Assembly: GCA_027485165.1 (NCBI GenBank)
Contig: JAIXRN010000089.1
Span: 36,186-100,185 of the forward strand
Source of the DNA: Rubrivivax sp.
GTDB taxonomy: Bacteria; Pseudomonadota; Gammaproteobacteria; Burkholderiales; Burkholderiaceae_C
Length of the DNA stretch: 64,000 nucleotides
Direction: 5' to 3'
A program made the position numbers and the translations under genes. Shown here in pieces: positions 54,685 through 63,892 of this stretch. Within the stretch, counting starts at the first letter, position 1, and every line of letters starts with the position of its first letter. The notes beneath the pieces are model-generated. The model was not told where the DNA came from. It worked only from the letters and a program-made list of their open reading frames with translations, and made no database searches.

Positions 54685-55484
54685 GTACCGACATCGAGTG
54701 GGAAAAGTGGGGCGCGCAGGACCCCTACTTCGGCGTCCTGACCGACCCGAAGTTCAGGCGCGAAGCACTGGACAACGCAGCGAAGGAAGAGTTTTTTGCA
54801 CTCGGGCGCCATCATGTCCAACAGGTGCTGCAGACCTGTCGCGAACGCCTGGACCCGGGCTTCAATCCGCGCCGGGTGTTGGACTTTGGGTGCGGCGTCG
54901 GCCGCCTGGTGCTGCCCTTTGCTGCCCATGCTGAAGAGGTGGTGGGTGTCGATGTCTCACCTTCGATGCTGAAAGAGGCACGTGAGAACTGCGAAAGGGC
55001 TGGCGTTCACAACGTACTGCTGGTCATGTCCGACGACCAGCTGTCGGAAGTCGGCGGCTGCTTCGACCTGGTTCACAGTTGCATCGTTCTTCAGCACATC
55101 GAGATCCCCCGCGGCATGGTGCTGTTCCAGCAGCTGTTGGACCGCATTGAACCGGGTGGCATAGGCGTCTTGCAGATCACCTTTGCCTGGGATGCCCACG
55201 CCAGCAACCTGGGTGTGCCGCCCCCGCCACCGCCGCCGCCACCGGCTGCCCCGGCATGGCGTCAGTTCCTGATGAAAGTACGCGGTCAATCCACGCCCCC
55301 GCCGGTGAATACTGACCCCGAGATGCAGATGAACTTCTACAACATGAGCCAGGTGCTGTTCATGGTGCAACGCACAGGCGCACTACAGGTGCATGCCGAG
55401 CTGACCGACCACGGCGGCGCTATTGGAACTTTTCTGTACTTTCGCAAGCCTTCACAAGCAGCGGAAAAGGAGCTCGCTGCATGA
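54681..55484 (+). CDS. Class I SAM-dependent methyltransferase with a nine-proline run
   Basis: The ATG at 54681 overlaps the giant transferase stop codon (ATGA) and gives 267 residues. SAM motif I is VLDFGCGVGRLVLPF (67-81), followed by VGVDVSPSML and LVHSCIVLQHI. Residues 180-188 are nine consecutive prolines in an otherwise ordinary loop region. The stop codon overlaps the next glycosyltransferase. Role in the cluster is probably methylation of a sugar or of the chain end. Chain-capping methyltransferases are known in other O-antigen systems, but this protein is not clearly one of them. Confidence 0.85.
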   Translation: MSTDIEWEKWGAQDPYFGVLTDPKFRREALDNAAKEEFFALGRHHVQQVLQTCRERLDPGFNPRRVLDFGCGVGRLVLPFAAHAEEVVGVDVSPSMLKEARENCERAGVHNVLLVMSDDQLSEVGGCFDLVHSCIVLQHIEIPRGMVLFQQLLDRIEPGGIGVLQITFAWDAHASNLGVPPPPPPPPPAAPAWRQFLMKVRGQSTPPPVNTDPEMQMNFYNMSQVLFMVQRTGALQVHAELTDHGGAIGTFLYFRKPSQAAEKELAA

Positions 55485-57757
55485 GCCACCACAGCGTCTC
55501 GATTGTCATTTCCACTTTGAACCGCGGCCCACTGCTGCGCAACTGCCTGCATTCGTTGCGTTATCAGAACTATCCCGCCTTCGAAGTCATCGTCGTCAAT
55601 GGACCATCCACCGACAATACCGATGAAGTCTTGGCTGACTTCGCCAGGGACGTCCGGGTCGCCCGAGTCGACGTGGCCAACCTGTCGGTGTCACGCAATG
55701 CTGGCATCGCGTTGGCAACAGGTTCGCTTGTTCTGTTTCTGGACGATGATGCCTATCCTGAACCCGACTGGATTTCGACCATCGTCAGCGGCTACGACAG
55801 GCCAGATGTCGGTGGGGTGGGTACGCGCGTCTACGACCCGAGCGGGTTTGCCTGGCAGACCAACCCTTTCACCGTCGACCAGTTCTATCGCGCCAATTTC
55901 GAACGTCGTCCGCCGGTTTGGGCCTTCGAGTTTCCCGACTCACTGACGATTCCGCACATCCTGGGGGCGTCCAGCAGCTTCCGCACTGACCTGCTGCATC
56001 GCCTGGGCGGCTTCGACGAAGAGATCGAGTACTTCCTAGACGAGTCAGAGGTTTGCCGACGGGTGGCGGAACTCGGCTTTCGCATCCGGTTCCTCGACCA
56101 TGGTGCATCTGTGCACCACAAGTTTGCAGCCGGCGTGACACGCGACGAAACGCGCATCCTGAAATACCCCTACCCGGTGGTGAAGAACAAGTACTACGTC
56201 ACCGTCTCCGACTGCTTGCGCCACGGACGCAATCTCAGCGAAGCCATCGCCCACTGCGATACCTTCGTGACTGAACTGATGGACGGCGCGCGCTGGCAGT
56301 TGGCGCATTCGGGCATCAGCAGCAGCGAATTCAAGCGCTTCTCTGAAGAAGTACGACGCGGGCAGACGCAGGGGTTGCAAAAGGCCGGAGCCAGCGTGCG
56401 CAAGTCGCACGTATTCGAGCCCTTGGCCGAGCCGGGGCTGAAGTCCCGCTTCGCCACGTTCCAGCCGGCTGGCGGACGCAAGAGCTTTTGCTTCATCTCG
56501 CGCTATTCGCCAAGGCGCTCCCCTGGCGGCGTGGCACGCTTCATGTTCGACCTGGCCAGTGGCTTTGCAGCGCGTGGCCACGACGTTCACCTTATTACCC
56601 TGCGCGAGGGTCCGTCAGAGGTCGAGTACGACAACGGGCTGTGGATCCATCACCTCAGCCAGGCCCAGGTCCTGCAAGTAGCCGAGCGCGTGGGTATGCC
56701 GCCTCTCGGTGCTTATGTCGAATCGGGCGCCGGGCGCATGAACATCGCCTGGGCGCAGGCTGCGCATGGCGAAGTGATGCGACTCCGCAGTGAACGTTAC
56801 ATTGACCTCGTTGTGGCACCGGCCTGGGACCAGGAAGGCCTGTTTTGCGCGCTCGACCCGTCCTTGACAACAGTGGTGTCCATGAACACCACATTTCGGA
56901 CCTATGCCGAAATCGAGCGTGGCGCAGTCGACGCCGCCACACGCCGCGAACTCACCACGCTCGAAACACTCTATTTGGGCGCTGCGAGCAGCATCCACGC
57001 CAACAGCACGGCAACGGCGCGCCATGTGCAGGAAGCTTTCGGCCTGCCCAGACCGAGCTCAGCGATGACGGTGGGCCATGGTTGCCGCGATGCCGCTGCC
57101 CAGGCCGTAGCGCACGGCATGGCGCGCAGGCGTACAGCCGCTGAAACACCGAAACTCCTCTACGTCAGTCGGCTAGAGCGCCGCAAGGGCACGGACACCT
57201 TCTTCTCAGCCCTGCAGACCTTGATCAAGGTCTGCCCCGAACTGCAGGTGCGCGTGGTGGGACGCGATGCGTACGCAGGCGACCCGCAGCGCAGCTACCT
57301 GTCGCGTCTGTCACAGGAATGGCCCCACTTGACCAGCAACGTTACCCTGCTGGGTGAGATCAGCGACGCAGCTCTGGCCAAAGAATACGAGCAGGCCGAC
57401 ATTTTCTGCGTGCCTTCACGCTACGAATCGTTCGGCATCATCTACCTGGAAGCAATGCGCTATGGGCTGCCCGTGGTGGCCACGGCCGTTGGCGGCATCA
57501 CTGACATCGTGCTCGATGGCCAGACCGGGCTGCTGGTGCCGCCCGACCAGCCTGCCGCCCTGAGCCAGGCACTGCAACGGCTAGCGCAGGACAGGGACCT
57601 GCGGATTGCCATGGGCGAACAGGCGCGGCAGCGTTTCGTAGAGCACTTCGAACACGAAGTGATCATCGACCGCACCTTGGATGCTTTCAGCAAAGCCATC
57701 GCGCAATCTGCGGTCGTTGTCCCCACTGCGTCGCCGGAGGCAGCCCATGGCGTTTGA
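55481..57757 (+). CDS. Bifunctional glycosyltransferase, GT2 plus GT4
   Basis: 758 residues in two halves. GT2 domain (about 1-260): VSIVISTLNRGPLLRNCLHS, the metal-binding FLDDDAYPEPDW (Asp87-89) and GGFDEEIEYFLDESE. GT4 domain (about 335-745): FISRYSPRRSPGGVARFMFD, LLYVSRLERRKGTDTFFSAL (about 557) and PSRYESFGIIYLEAMRYGLP (about 645). The ATG at 55481 overlaps the methyltransferase stop codon, and the next transferase starts 11 bp before its end. Fusion of two transferase types suggests two successive sugar transfers. Specificity unknown. Confidence 0.9.
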   Translation: MSHHSVSIVISTLNRGPLLRNCLHSLRYQNYPAFEVIVVNGPSTDNTDEVLADFARDVRVARVDVANLSVSRNAGIALATGSLVLFLDDDAYPEPDWISTIVSGYDRPDVGGVGTRVYDPSGFAWQTNPFTVDQFYRANFERRPPVWAFEFPDSLTIPHILGASSSFRTDLLHRLGGFDEEIEYFLDESEVCRRVAELGFRIRFLDHGASVHHKFAAGVTRDETRILKYPYPVVKNKYYVTVSDCLRHGRNLSEAIAHCDTFVTELMDGARWQLAHSGISSSEFKRFSEEVRRGQTQGLQKAGASVRKSHVFEPLAEPGLKSRFATFQPAGGRKSFCFISRYSPRRSPGGVARFMFDLASGFAARGHDVHLITLREGPSEVEYDNGLWIHHLSQAQVLQVAERVGMPPLGAYVESGAGRMNIAWAQAAHGEVMRLRSERYIDLVVAPAWDQEGLFCALDPSLTTVVSMNTTFRTYAEIERGAVDAATRRELTTLETLYLGAASSIHANSTATARHVQEAFGLPRPSSAMTVGHGCRDAAAQAVAHGMARRRTAAETPKLLYVSRLERRKGTDTFFSALQTLIKVCPELQVRVVGRDAYAGDPQRSYLSRLSQEWPHLTSNVTLLGEISDAALAKEYEQADIFCVPSRYESFGIIYLEAMRYGLPVVATAVGGITDIVLDGQTGLLVPPDQPAALSQALQRLAQDRDLRIAMGEQARQRFVEHFEHEVIIDRTLDAFSKAIAQSAVVVPTASPEAAHGV

Positions 57758-59531
57758 ACAACGTATTCCGAAGGTTTCATGGATCACAGGCGTGGTTCAT
57801 TCCGGCGACGCCATCAGTGAAACGGTGCTTGCCGAACTGGACGCGCTAACGGCCCTGTCGCACGCACAGCGCCGCAGCTTTGACGCCCGCGTCTACTGCA
57901 CCGGGTCCAATGTGGCCGACACGCGAGTGCAGGTCGTGGCGCAGTGGCAGACACCGCTGACCGATCCGCACTTCCAGACCTCGGACATCTACATCTTCCA
58001 CTTCGGCGTCTATAACGACCTGCATCACCTGCTGAACCTGATACGCCGCGATGCCAAAGTGGTGGTCTGGTTCCACAACGTCACCCCACCGCAATACCTG
58101 CCAGCTGGAGCGGAGAACCTGACGCACGAATCATTCAGGCAGATCGAGAACTTCGTGGTGGCTGACCACGTGCTGGTGAATTCGCAACACACCGCGCAGA
58201 CGCTGGCCCAAACCGGCCTGCAACTTCCCGTTCAAGTTTTTCCCCTATTTGGACGCAATGCCGAACAACTGGGCGTAGACGACTGCGCCCCAGAGGCGAC
58301 TGCGCCGGGCGCAGCTTTTCAGATCCTGAGTTGTGGGCGCTTCGTCAAGTCGAAATCGTTGCATACGCTGCTGGAAGCACTGGCGATCATCGATTCGCGG
58401 CCAGACATGGCGGCCATCAAGCTGACCATGGCTGGCCTGCGGGAGCACTCTGACGAGGAGTACATCAGCCGCCTGCAGAACATGGTCACGGGTCTGAGCC
58501 CGCGAACGCGCTGCCGGTTCGCGTTCGATTTGCCACGAGACGCCATCCACAAGCTTTATCGCGAGTCGGACCTGTTCGTTCTGCCTTCCTTGCATGAAGG
58601 CTTTGGCATGCCCGTAGTGGAAGCCCTGGCAGCAGGGTTGCCAGTGGTTGCCACACGCGCCGGCGCCCTGGCGGAAGTTTGCAGCGGCCTGGCGATGCAT
58701 TTCGACACCGGGAACGCCCAGGCGCTGGCGGACGCCATTGCACAGCAGATCGCGCAACTCCAGGCTGGGCAGGTAGCCTGCGAACAGGGGGTGCTTCCGC
58801 TTGCCGAGTGGCGCGAGCGCGCGCTAGCCAAAGCCCGTGTGCACGCGCGCGCAGCCTACGTTGAGCGCTTCGCTGGCTTGATAGATGGCTGGCTCTCTTC
58901 GCCGCGGAGGCTCAGCAAGAGCCGGGCAGAAGCGCTGGAAGCCCTGCACGCAGGCAGCGGTCTGTACGCGCAGGTTGCTGGACAGGCCGATGCCTTCGAG
59001 GCGCGAATCGTTGCCGGGTTGCTGCACCAAGACATCCAGAACACCGTCGATTCCGACAGCAACAGGGCGCTGATCAGCCTGTTGCGCTGGCCCTTTCCTG
59101 CTGCAGTTCAAAGCGAGGCGGACCTCAGCTATTGGCGGCGCCAACTCATCGCCGTCGGATTACCGGGCCTGATCAAGCACCTGGCGGGCTCTCCGGATGT
59201 GCGAGCCTCTGCCTTCGCCCTTCAGACGGGTGCCAGTTTGCTGCAGTGCGTGCAGCACGCTGGGCAAACGGCCGAGCGGGCCGAGACGGCACCAATGACG
59301 GCGGGTCCTGAACTGCCCATCTCGGTACGGTTGCTGACGCTCGCAGCGATGTCGGACGGAGATTTCGTGCGCGAGTGCTACCGCATGATCCTCGGGCGCG
59401 AGCCGGAGGAGGGCGGACTGGGCGCCTTCTTCGTCGCGTTGCAACGCAAGGCCATGAGCCGAGACGCAGTTGCACAGGAAATCTGGGCTTCCGAGGAAGC
59501 CCGCTTGCGCCGCAAAGCGGCGTCTGCCTGA
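57747..59531 (+). CDS. GT4 glycosyltransferase with C-terminal DUF4214 segment
   Basis: The ATG at 57747 has GGAGG seven bases upstream and overlaps the previous gene by 11 bp; the frame is open further upstream without support. The 594-residue product has a GT4 domain (about 10-400) with ILSCGRFVKSKSLHTLLEAL (about 191) and LPSLHEGFGMPVVEALAAGLP (about 278). A helical middle part follows, and then a DUF4214 segment at about 537-585 (RECYRMILGREPEEGG, MSRDAVAQEIWASEEAR). The same DUF4214 pattern is in the gene at 49922 and at the N-terminus of the fkbM protein at 47512. Confidence 0.88.
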   Translation: MAFEQRIPKVSWITGVVHSGDAISETVLAELDALTALSHAQRRSFDARVYCTGSNVADTRVQVVAQWQTPLTDPHFQTSDIYIFHFGVYNDLHHLLNLIRRDAKVVVWFHNVTPPQYLPAGAENLTHESFRQIENFVVADHVLVNSQHTAQTLAQTGLQLPVQVFPLFGRNAEQLGVDDCAPEATAPGAAFQILSCGRFVKSKSLHTLLEALAIIDSRPDMAAIKLTMAGLREHSDEEYISRLQNMVTGLSPRTRCRFAFDLPRDAIHKLYRESDLFVLPSLHEGFGMPVVEALAAGLPVVATRAGALAEVCSGLAMHFDTGNAQALADAIAQQIAQLQAGQVACEQGVLPLAEWRERALAKARVHARAAYVERFAGLIDGWLSSPRRLSKSRAEALEALHAGSGLYAQVAGQADAFEARIVAGLLHQDIQNTVDSDSNRALISLLRWPFPAAVQSEADLSYWRRQLIAVGLPGLIKHLAGSPDVRASAFALQTGASLLQCVQHAGQTAERAETAPMTAGPELPISVRLLTLAAMSDGDFVRECYRMILGREPEEGGLGAFFVALQRKAMSRDAVAQEIWASEEARLRRKAASA

Positions 59532-59569
59532 GGCGCCTGCTGCAGTGAGCACGCAGGTGAGACCCCACC

Positions 59570-60796
59570 ATGATCAGTATTGACGCCTTGAGCCTGCTTG
59601 GCTTCCTGCGTGCCAGCCCGTCGGAGCAGCCACCTCTTGTCTGGCGCGGCCCCTGGCAGGCGCGCCTGGACGGATCGCAGGGCATGTATAGCGCCTTTGC
59701 GGCGGGCGGGGGCTGCGAACTGGTGCTCGCAAACCTGGAAGGGCCAGCGTGGCTTGAATTCATGTGCACGGCCTGGTCGGGCATGCTGGAAGTGACGGAC
59801 GGAGACCAGACCACGTGCTTTGACAGCTACGCCCCCGAGCACACGCTGAAGGACCTGCGCCTGCCAGGCACGGGGCGCAGAACGGTCACGCTGCGGGTCA
59901 CGGGTGCCCGGAACCCAGCCGCGCTGGCCGGCCAGATCTGGCTTCATCGCCTGCTACTACAAGACCGGCCCGGCTGGCTGCAACGCCACAGCCGTCTCAC
60001 CGACCACCTGACGCTGGTCGACGGCGACGTGGGCACCTTCATCGTGCTCGAAAGCGACAAGCCGATCTCTCACGATATCAAGCACTATGGCTGCTGGGGC
60101 GCGCAGCAGGTGGCGCTGTTCAGGCGCATCGTTCAGCCCGGCACGGTGGCTGTCGACATCGGCGCCAACATCGGCCATCACACCGTGGTGCTGTCGAAAC
60201 TGGTCGGGCCGGGCGGCAGAATCCTGGCTTTCGAGCCGCAGCCCAGACTGGCCCGTATTCTCCATGCCAATCTGGCTCTCAACGCCTGCGACAACGTCGA
60301 CGTGCATTGCGTGGCGTTGGGCGCTGCCGATGCCGATGCGCAGATGTTTCCCCAAGACTACGAAGGCCAGCCATGGAACATGGGCGCGTTACCCATCGCC
60401 ACTGCCAACGGTGTGTTCCAGTTCGACGCCACAGGCCTACCAGTGAAGATCAGGAAGCTGGATGACTTGGTAGGCTCTCTGGTACCCGATTTCATCAAGT
60501 CGGACGCACAAGGATTCGATTTCGCCGCCCTGAAGGGTGCCGAGCAGGTACTCAGGCATAGCAAACCGATGATCTTGGCTGAGGTGGCACCAGGCTTCAT
60601 AAGCGGGGCTGGCGCAGACTACCAGGACTTTTATGCCTTTCTCGAAGGCCTTGGCTACCTCTTTGCCGATCCGGAAGAAAGAGTTTTTTCAAGCCAACCC
60701 CGAATTTGGAACGGGCAAGCCTCCCACGAATGGGACATCCTGGCCGTACACCAAGACCGCCACGACCACTTTGCGCGGGCGGCACTGCACACATGA
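59570..60796 (+). CDS. FkbM-family methyltransferase with N-terminal beta module
   Basis: 408 residues. The first 135 or so form a beta-rich module (WLEFMCTAWSGMLEV, VTLRVTGARNPAALAG) that resembles the C-terminus of the methyltransferase at 60863. The FkbM domain follows with SAM motif I AVDIGANIGHHTVVLSKL (about 193), FEPQPRLARIL, FIKSDAQGFDFAALKGAE and ILAEVAPGF. The ATG at 59570 lies 38 bp after the previous gene. FkbM enzymes O-methylate hydroxyl groups; here the target is probably a glycan sugar. Confidence 0.87.
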   Translation: MISIDALSLLGFLRASPSEQPPLVWRGPWQARLDGSQGMYSAFAAGGGCELVLANLEGPAWLEFMCTAWSGMLEVTDGDQTTCFDSYAPEHTLKDLRLPGTGRRTVTLRVTGARNPAALAGQIWLHRLLLQDRPGWLQRHSRLTDHLTLVDGDVGTFIVLESDKPISHDIKHYGCWGAQQVALFRRIVQPGTVAVDIGANIGHHTVVLSKLVGPGGRILAFEPQPRLARILHANLALNACDNVDVHCVALGAADADAQMFPQDYEGQPWNMGALPIATANGVFQFDATGLPVKIRKLDDLVGSLVPDFIKSDAQGFDFAALKGAEQVLRHSKPMILAEVAPGFISGAGADYQDFYAFLEGLGYLFADPEERVFSSQPRIWNGQASHEWDILAVHQDRHDHFARAALHT

Positions 60797-60862
60797 CAAG
60801 CATGGCTAACAGGCGATCACCGACATCCGGATGGTCTTGCGTCTGATCAAGGATGATGAAAG

Positions 60863-62008
60863 ATGAATGATGTTCTGGCCAATTACTACGAAAAGGCATT
60901 CGAAGACGCTGGCGTGGGCGGCACGATCTACCATGCCAAGCCATCTGTGCTGGAAATGGCAGGCCATAACCGCAAGATTGAACTGCTTGCTTCCATCGCC
61001 CTGCCTGATTTGGAAAACGCCGTGGTCGTCGACTATGGCGTCGGCAGCTGGGGATTCGGGTGCATCTTTCCCAATCTCAAGCAAGGCGGCACGCTGATCG
61101 GGTTCGACATCTCGCAGGCTGCCATCAATTTCTCCAAACAGATTTCGGACAATGATCCCGAGCTTGCCGGAAGAAACGTGCAGTACCTGACGTCTTCAGG
61201 CTACGACATACAGCTTGCCGACAGCACGGCCGACATCGTTTTCGCAGGCGAAGTGATTGAGCACATCGAAGACAGCGAAGCCTTCGTCAGCGAGATGTGC
61301 AGAATCACCAAGCCGGGCGGCATCATCATCTTCACCACCCCGAACGAGCAGCCCTGGCTTTACAAACAACAGAACATTCGCTGGACGATGGGGTTCGAGC
61401 ATGTGGCGTTGATGACCGAAACCGCCCTTACTTCAGTGCTCGAATCCTATTTGGAGGTAATCCAAGTCAAGGGCTTTACCAGTTCCCTGCTGCCATCGAT
61501 CGACCCGATGATCCAGGACGAGGCCTACGCGGCCGAGATCGCGCGCATCGGGGAAAACACCCCGGCGCATGCCACGGGCCTGATCGTCGTCTGCCGCCGT
61601 CCCCAGGTGGACAAGCGCCCGTTGCGCAAATACGAGCACGTGATCGTGGAAAGCAGCAGCATCGTGGCCGAACCGGTAGGGCATGACCTGAGCCTTTTCG
61701 AAAGTGTGATGGGACGAATGGCCATCGGCGATAACGGGCGCCTCGTCATTCCCATTCCGGCAAACGCCATGAAGTGCCAATTGGTGATGTGGAGCCACCC
61801 CTGGAGCGGCCTCGCGCGCATCGAGACCGCAGCCAGGTCTTTTGAAGTCGACCTCTATAACCACGTCGGAGGGGCACGACGCATTTCCCTCGACGCAGCC
61901 GACCTCATGAACGTCAACGAGATCCGGGTGGTCGCAACGGGGCAAAAGCGCGATGTGAGCCAGGGAAATCAGGCCATTTATTTCCGGTCGGTCTTTACGT
62001 TGGCGTGA
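60863..62008 (+). CDS. SAM-dependent methyltransferase with C-terminal beta module
   Basis: 381 residues. An N-terminal methyltransferase domain has an unusual motif I, VVVDYGVGSWGFGC (about 54-67), then IGFDISQAAINFS, ADIVFAGEVIEHIED and ITKPGGIIIFTTPNE. After about residue 265 there is a beta-rich module (VMWSHPWSGLARIE, VNEIRVVATGQKRD). AAGGATGATG precedes the ATG at 60863. G+C is low for this window (33 of 60 bases in the line at 61201), which suggests recent acquisition. It is the last cluster gene before the insertion sequence. Confidence 0.85.
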   Translation: MNDVLANYYEKAFEDAGVGGTIYHAKPSVLEMAGHNRKIELLASIALPDLENAVVVDYGVGSWGFGCIFPNLKQGGTLIGFDISQAAINFSKQISDNDPELAGRNVQYLTSSGYDIQLADSTADIVFAGEVIEHIEDSEAFVSEMCRITKPGGIIIFTTPNEQPWLYKQQNIRWTMGFEHVALMTETALTSVLESYLEVIQVKGFTSSLLPSIDPMIQDEAYAAEIARIGENTPAHATGLIVVCRRPQVDKRPLRKYEHVIVESSSIVAEPVGHDLSLFESVMGRMAIGDNGRLVIPIPANAMKCQLVMWSHPWSGLARIETAARSFEVDLYNHVGGARRISLDAADLMNVNEIRVVATGQKRDVSQGNQAIYFRSVFTLA

Positions 62009-62386
62009 TGCGCCGTCCAGAGATTGAACTCGTCGTGCGATTGGGGGTAGTCACCAAGTCTCCCGGCTAACGCCATCGATGATGCGATTGAATCGACCCA
62101 TATCGTCGACGTCCGCACCGGGCAACGTCTTCCGGAGCTGCTTCCTTTCCATGTTCGCGCATTGCCCTAAATACTAAATCCTCTACATGTCTGCATCCGA
62201 CTGGCGGACGACAATTATCTTGAGCGCCGTGTTGCCTCACGAAGGAATGTTACCCGCGGGTTTGTTGTCGTTCTACGTCCATTCCTTCCTTCGGAAGCAC
62301 CCCGCAGGGGCCGCCGGAGGCCCCCGGTTGATCCATGTACTCATGGTTCAACCTACTGTCGGGCCGTCCACGGTGAGGCTGCCGCT
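62009..62386. other. Gene-free stretch: cluster end, insertion-sequence left end and transposase downstream region
   Basis: Positions 62009-62229 are comparatively AT-rich with no convincing gene. Positions 62230-62256 are the left terminal inverted repeat of the insertion sequence. Positions 62257-62386 lie between that repeat and the transposase stop codon and hold a GC-rich hairpin region and an 11-bp stem-loop (separate entry). Confidence 0.7.
62327..62352 (-). terminator. Stem-loop downstream of the transposase
   Basis: Arms gttgatccatg (62327-62337) and catggttcaac (62342-62352) pair over 11 bp with one mismatch and a 4-base loop. It lies 35 bp past the transposase stop codon within the element. 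There is no T tract, so terminator function is tentative; it could also block transcription entering from outside. Confidence 0.45.
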
Positions 62387-63892
62387 TCAGACTTCAGCCG
62401 GCACTGCATCACGCATGCGAAGCCGACCCAGAACCATTTCCTTGGCTCGCTCTGCGCGCCAGGCCTTGACACGGCGCTGCAAGGTTCTCAGCTGTGCCTG
62501 GCTGGCATACACGTCTGGCATTAGCGTTGCCAGCTGCTCCATCAACGCCTTGGCGGAGGCTGCCGGCTCGGCAATCAACCACCCCTCGATCACAGGCCAT
62601 GCGTCGGCGAACGGATCTACCCGAGTCCTCCACCAGTGTTTTGCCTTGGGCTGTTTGCGGTGCGTGGGCCGCGCTTCCCCGTCCTTCCACGCCGACGCCA
62701 GGCTGGCGACGAAGTCTGCAATCGCCGGCGCACCGGCCACCGCCTCGGCACCCACGCCGTGGGCCGCTATGTCGCTCAGCGTCTGCTGGGAAAGCCGGAT
62801 CTCTTGCAACAGCTGCACGGGGTCCAGACTCATGAACTGAGTCCTGAGCTTCTCCTTGGTCGCGGGCTCCACGCCGCTGTGGGCCAGGAGCCGATCACAC
62901 GGCGTCGCCGGCGTGAAGTAGACCTTGTGCACCCGCGCGCCGTCCCGCGTCTTGGACTTCAGCTTGAACGAGGGCTGGAAGAAGTTGATGTACAGGCGCG
63001 ATGACGCGTACAACTGCGCGAGGGCCTTCGTGGCTGCGACCCCGCTCAGGCGGCCATAACCGACCAGCCGCCGGACGATGGCGCCGTTCTTCTGCTCGAC
63101 CCACGCCTGGTCGTTCTTCTTGTATGCGCGCGAGCGCGTCTGCACCAGGCCGTGCGCCTTGCAGTAGTCGAAGACGCCCTGGCTCATGAAGGCGCTGTCG
63201 TTGTCCGAGTCGACGCCGAGCATGGGGAACGGAAGCTCGGAAGCCACCTTGTCGAACGCTTCGCACACCAGCATCTGTTCGCGTACCCGCATCGCCACGC
63301 ACTCGGTCCAGCCGGTGGCGATGTCGGTCAGCGTGAGGGTGTGGACGTAGTCGCCATCGGTCTTGGGGCCCCCGCAATGCTCGACCATGTCGATCTCGAA
63401 GAAGCCGGGAAGCGGATCTAGCCAGTCGGTGAAGGTGCGCACCGGGATGCTGCGGCGGATCGCCGAGCCAACACCCTTGCGCCGCTTGCGCTGACCGTCG
63501 ATGTGGGCACGCGCCGCGGCTAGCACGCGGTCGATGGTCGCCGCGCTGACCTGCAAGACCTTGGTCTTGATGACAGGGTCCAGGTCAAGATGGCCATGCC
63601 GCTCCATGGCATCGACCAACATCGGGATCAACGGCTTCATGCGCTTGCCGCACACTCGGTCGGCGGCTTCCCACAACACCGTCAATGCTTGGGCTACGGC
63701 CTCGTCGTAGACGCGGTTGCGCAGGCGAACGTCGCTTGTCGGACTCAACTCGCCGCGTAGCACGCGGATCGCGTGCTTGCGGTGGTAGCCGGTCAAGGCT
63801 ACGAATTCGTCGAGGATCTTGATCCGATCGCTGAACGCCGCGCCGCGATATCGCAGCCGCAGCGCCTCGATCACTTCCTTGCGTGTCGTCAT
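62387..63892 (-). CDS. DDE transposase, rve (integrase core) superfamily
   Basis: 501 residues from the ATG at 63892; a GTG six codons upstream is possible. An N-terminal helix-turn-helix region (GYHRKHAIRVLRGE, about 35-48) is followed by the integrase core with Asp168 in FFEIDMVEHCGG, Asp230 in GVDSDNDSAF and Glu266 in DQAWVEQKNGAIVRR, the D-x35-E spacing of rve enzymes. A C-terminal helical extension of about 200 residues makes it longer than typical IS481 transposases. The frame is intact, so the element may be active. It is framed by terminal inverted repeats at 62230 and 63964. Confidence 0.92.
   Translation of the reverse strand: MTTRKEVIEALRLRYRGAAFSDRIKILDEFVALTGYHRKHAIRVLRGELSPTSDVRLRNRVYDEAVAQALTVLWEAADRVCGKRMKPLIPMLVDAMERHGHLDLDPVIKTKVLQVSAATIDRVLAAARAHIDGQRKRRKGVGSAIRRSIPVRTFTDWLDPLPGFFEIDMVEHCGGPKTDGDYVHTLTLTDIATGWTECVAMRVREQMLVCEAFDKVASELPFPMLGVDSDNDSAFMSQGVFDYCKAHGLVQTRSRAYKKNDQAWVEQKNGAIVRRLVGYGRLSGVAATKALAQLYASSRLYINFFQPSFKLKSKTRDGARVHKVYFTPATPCDRLLAHSGVEPATKEKLRTQFMSLDPVQLLQEIRLSQQTLSDIAAHGVGAEAVAGAPAIADFVASLASAWKDGEARPTHRKQPKAKHWWRTRVDPFADAWPVIEGWLIAEPAASAKALMEQLATLMPDVYASQAQLRTLQRRVKAWRAERAKEMVLGRLRMRDAVPAEV

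Noticed and set aside
62051..62152. A 33-codon open frame on the minus strand beside the insertion sequence
   Set aside because: No ribosome-binding site, no recognisable motif, and the length is within chance expectation.
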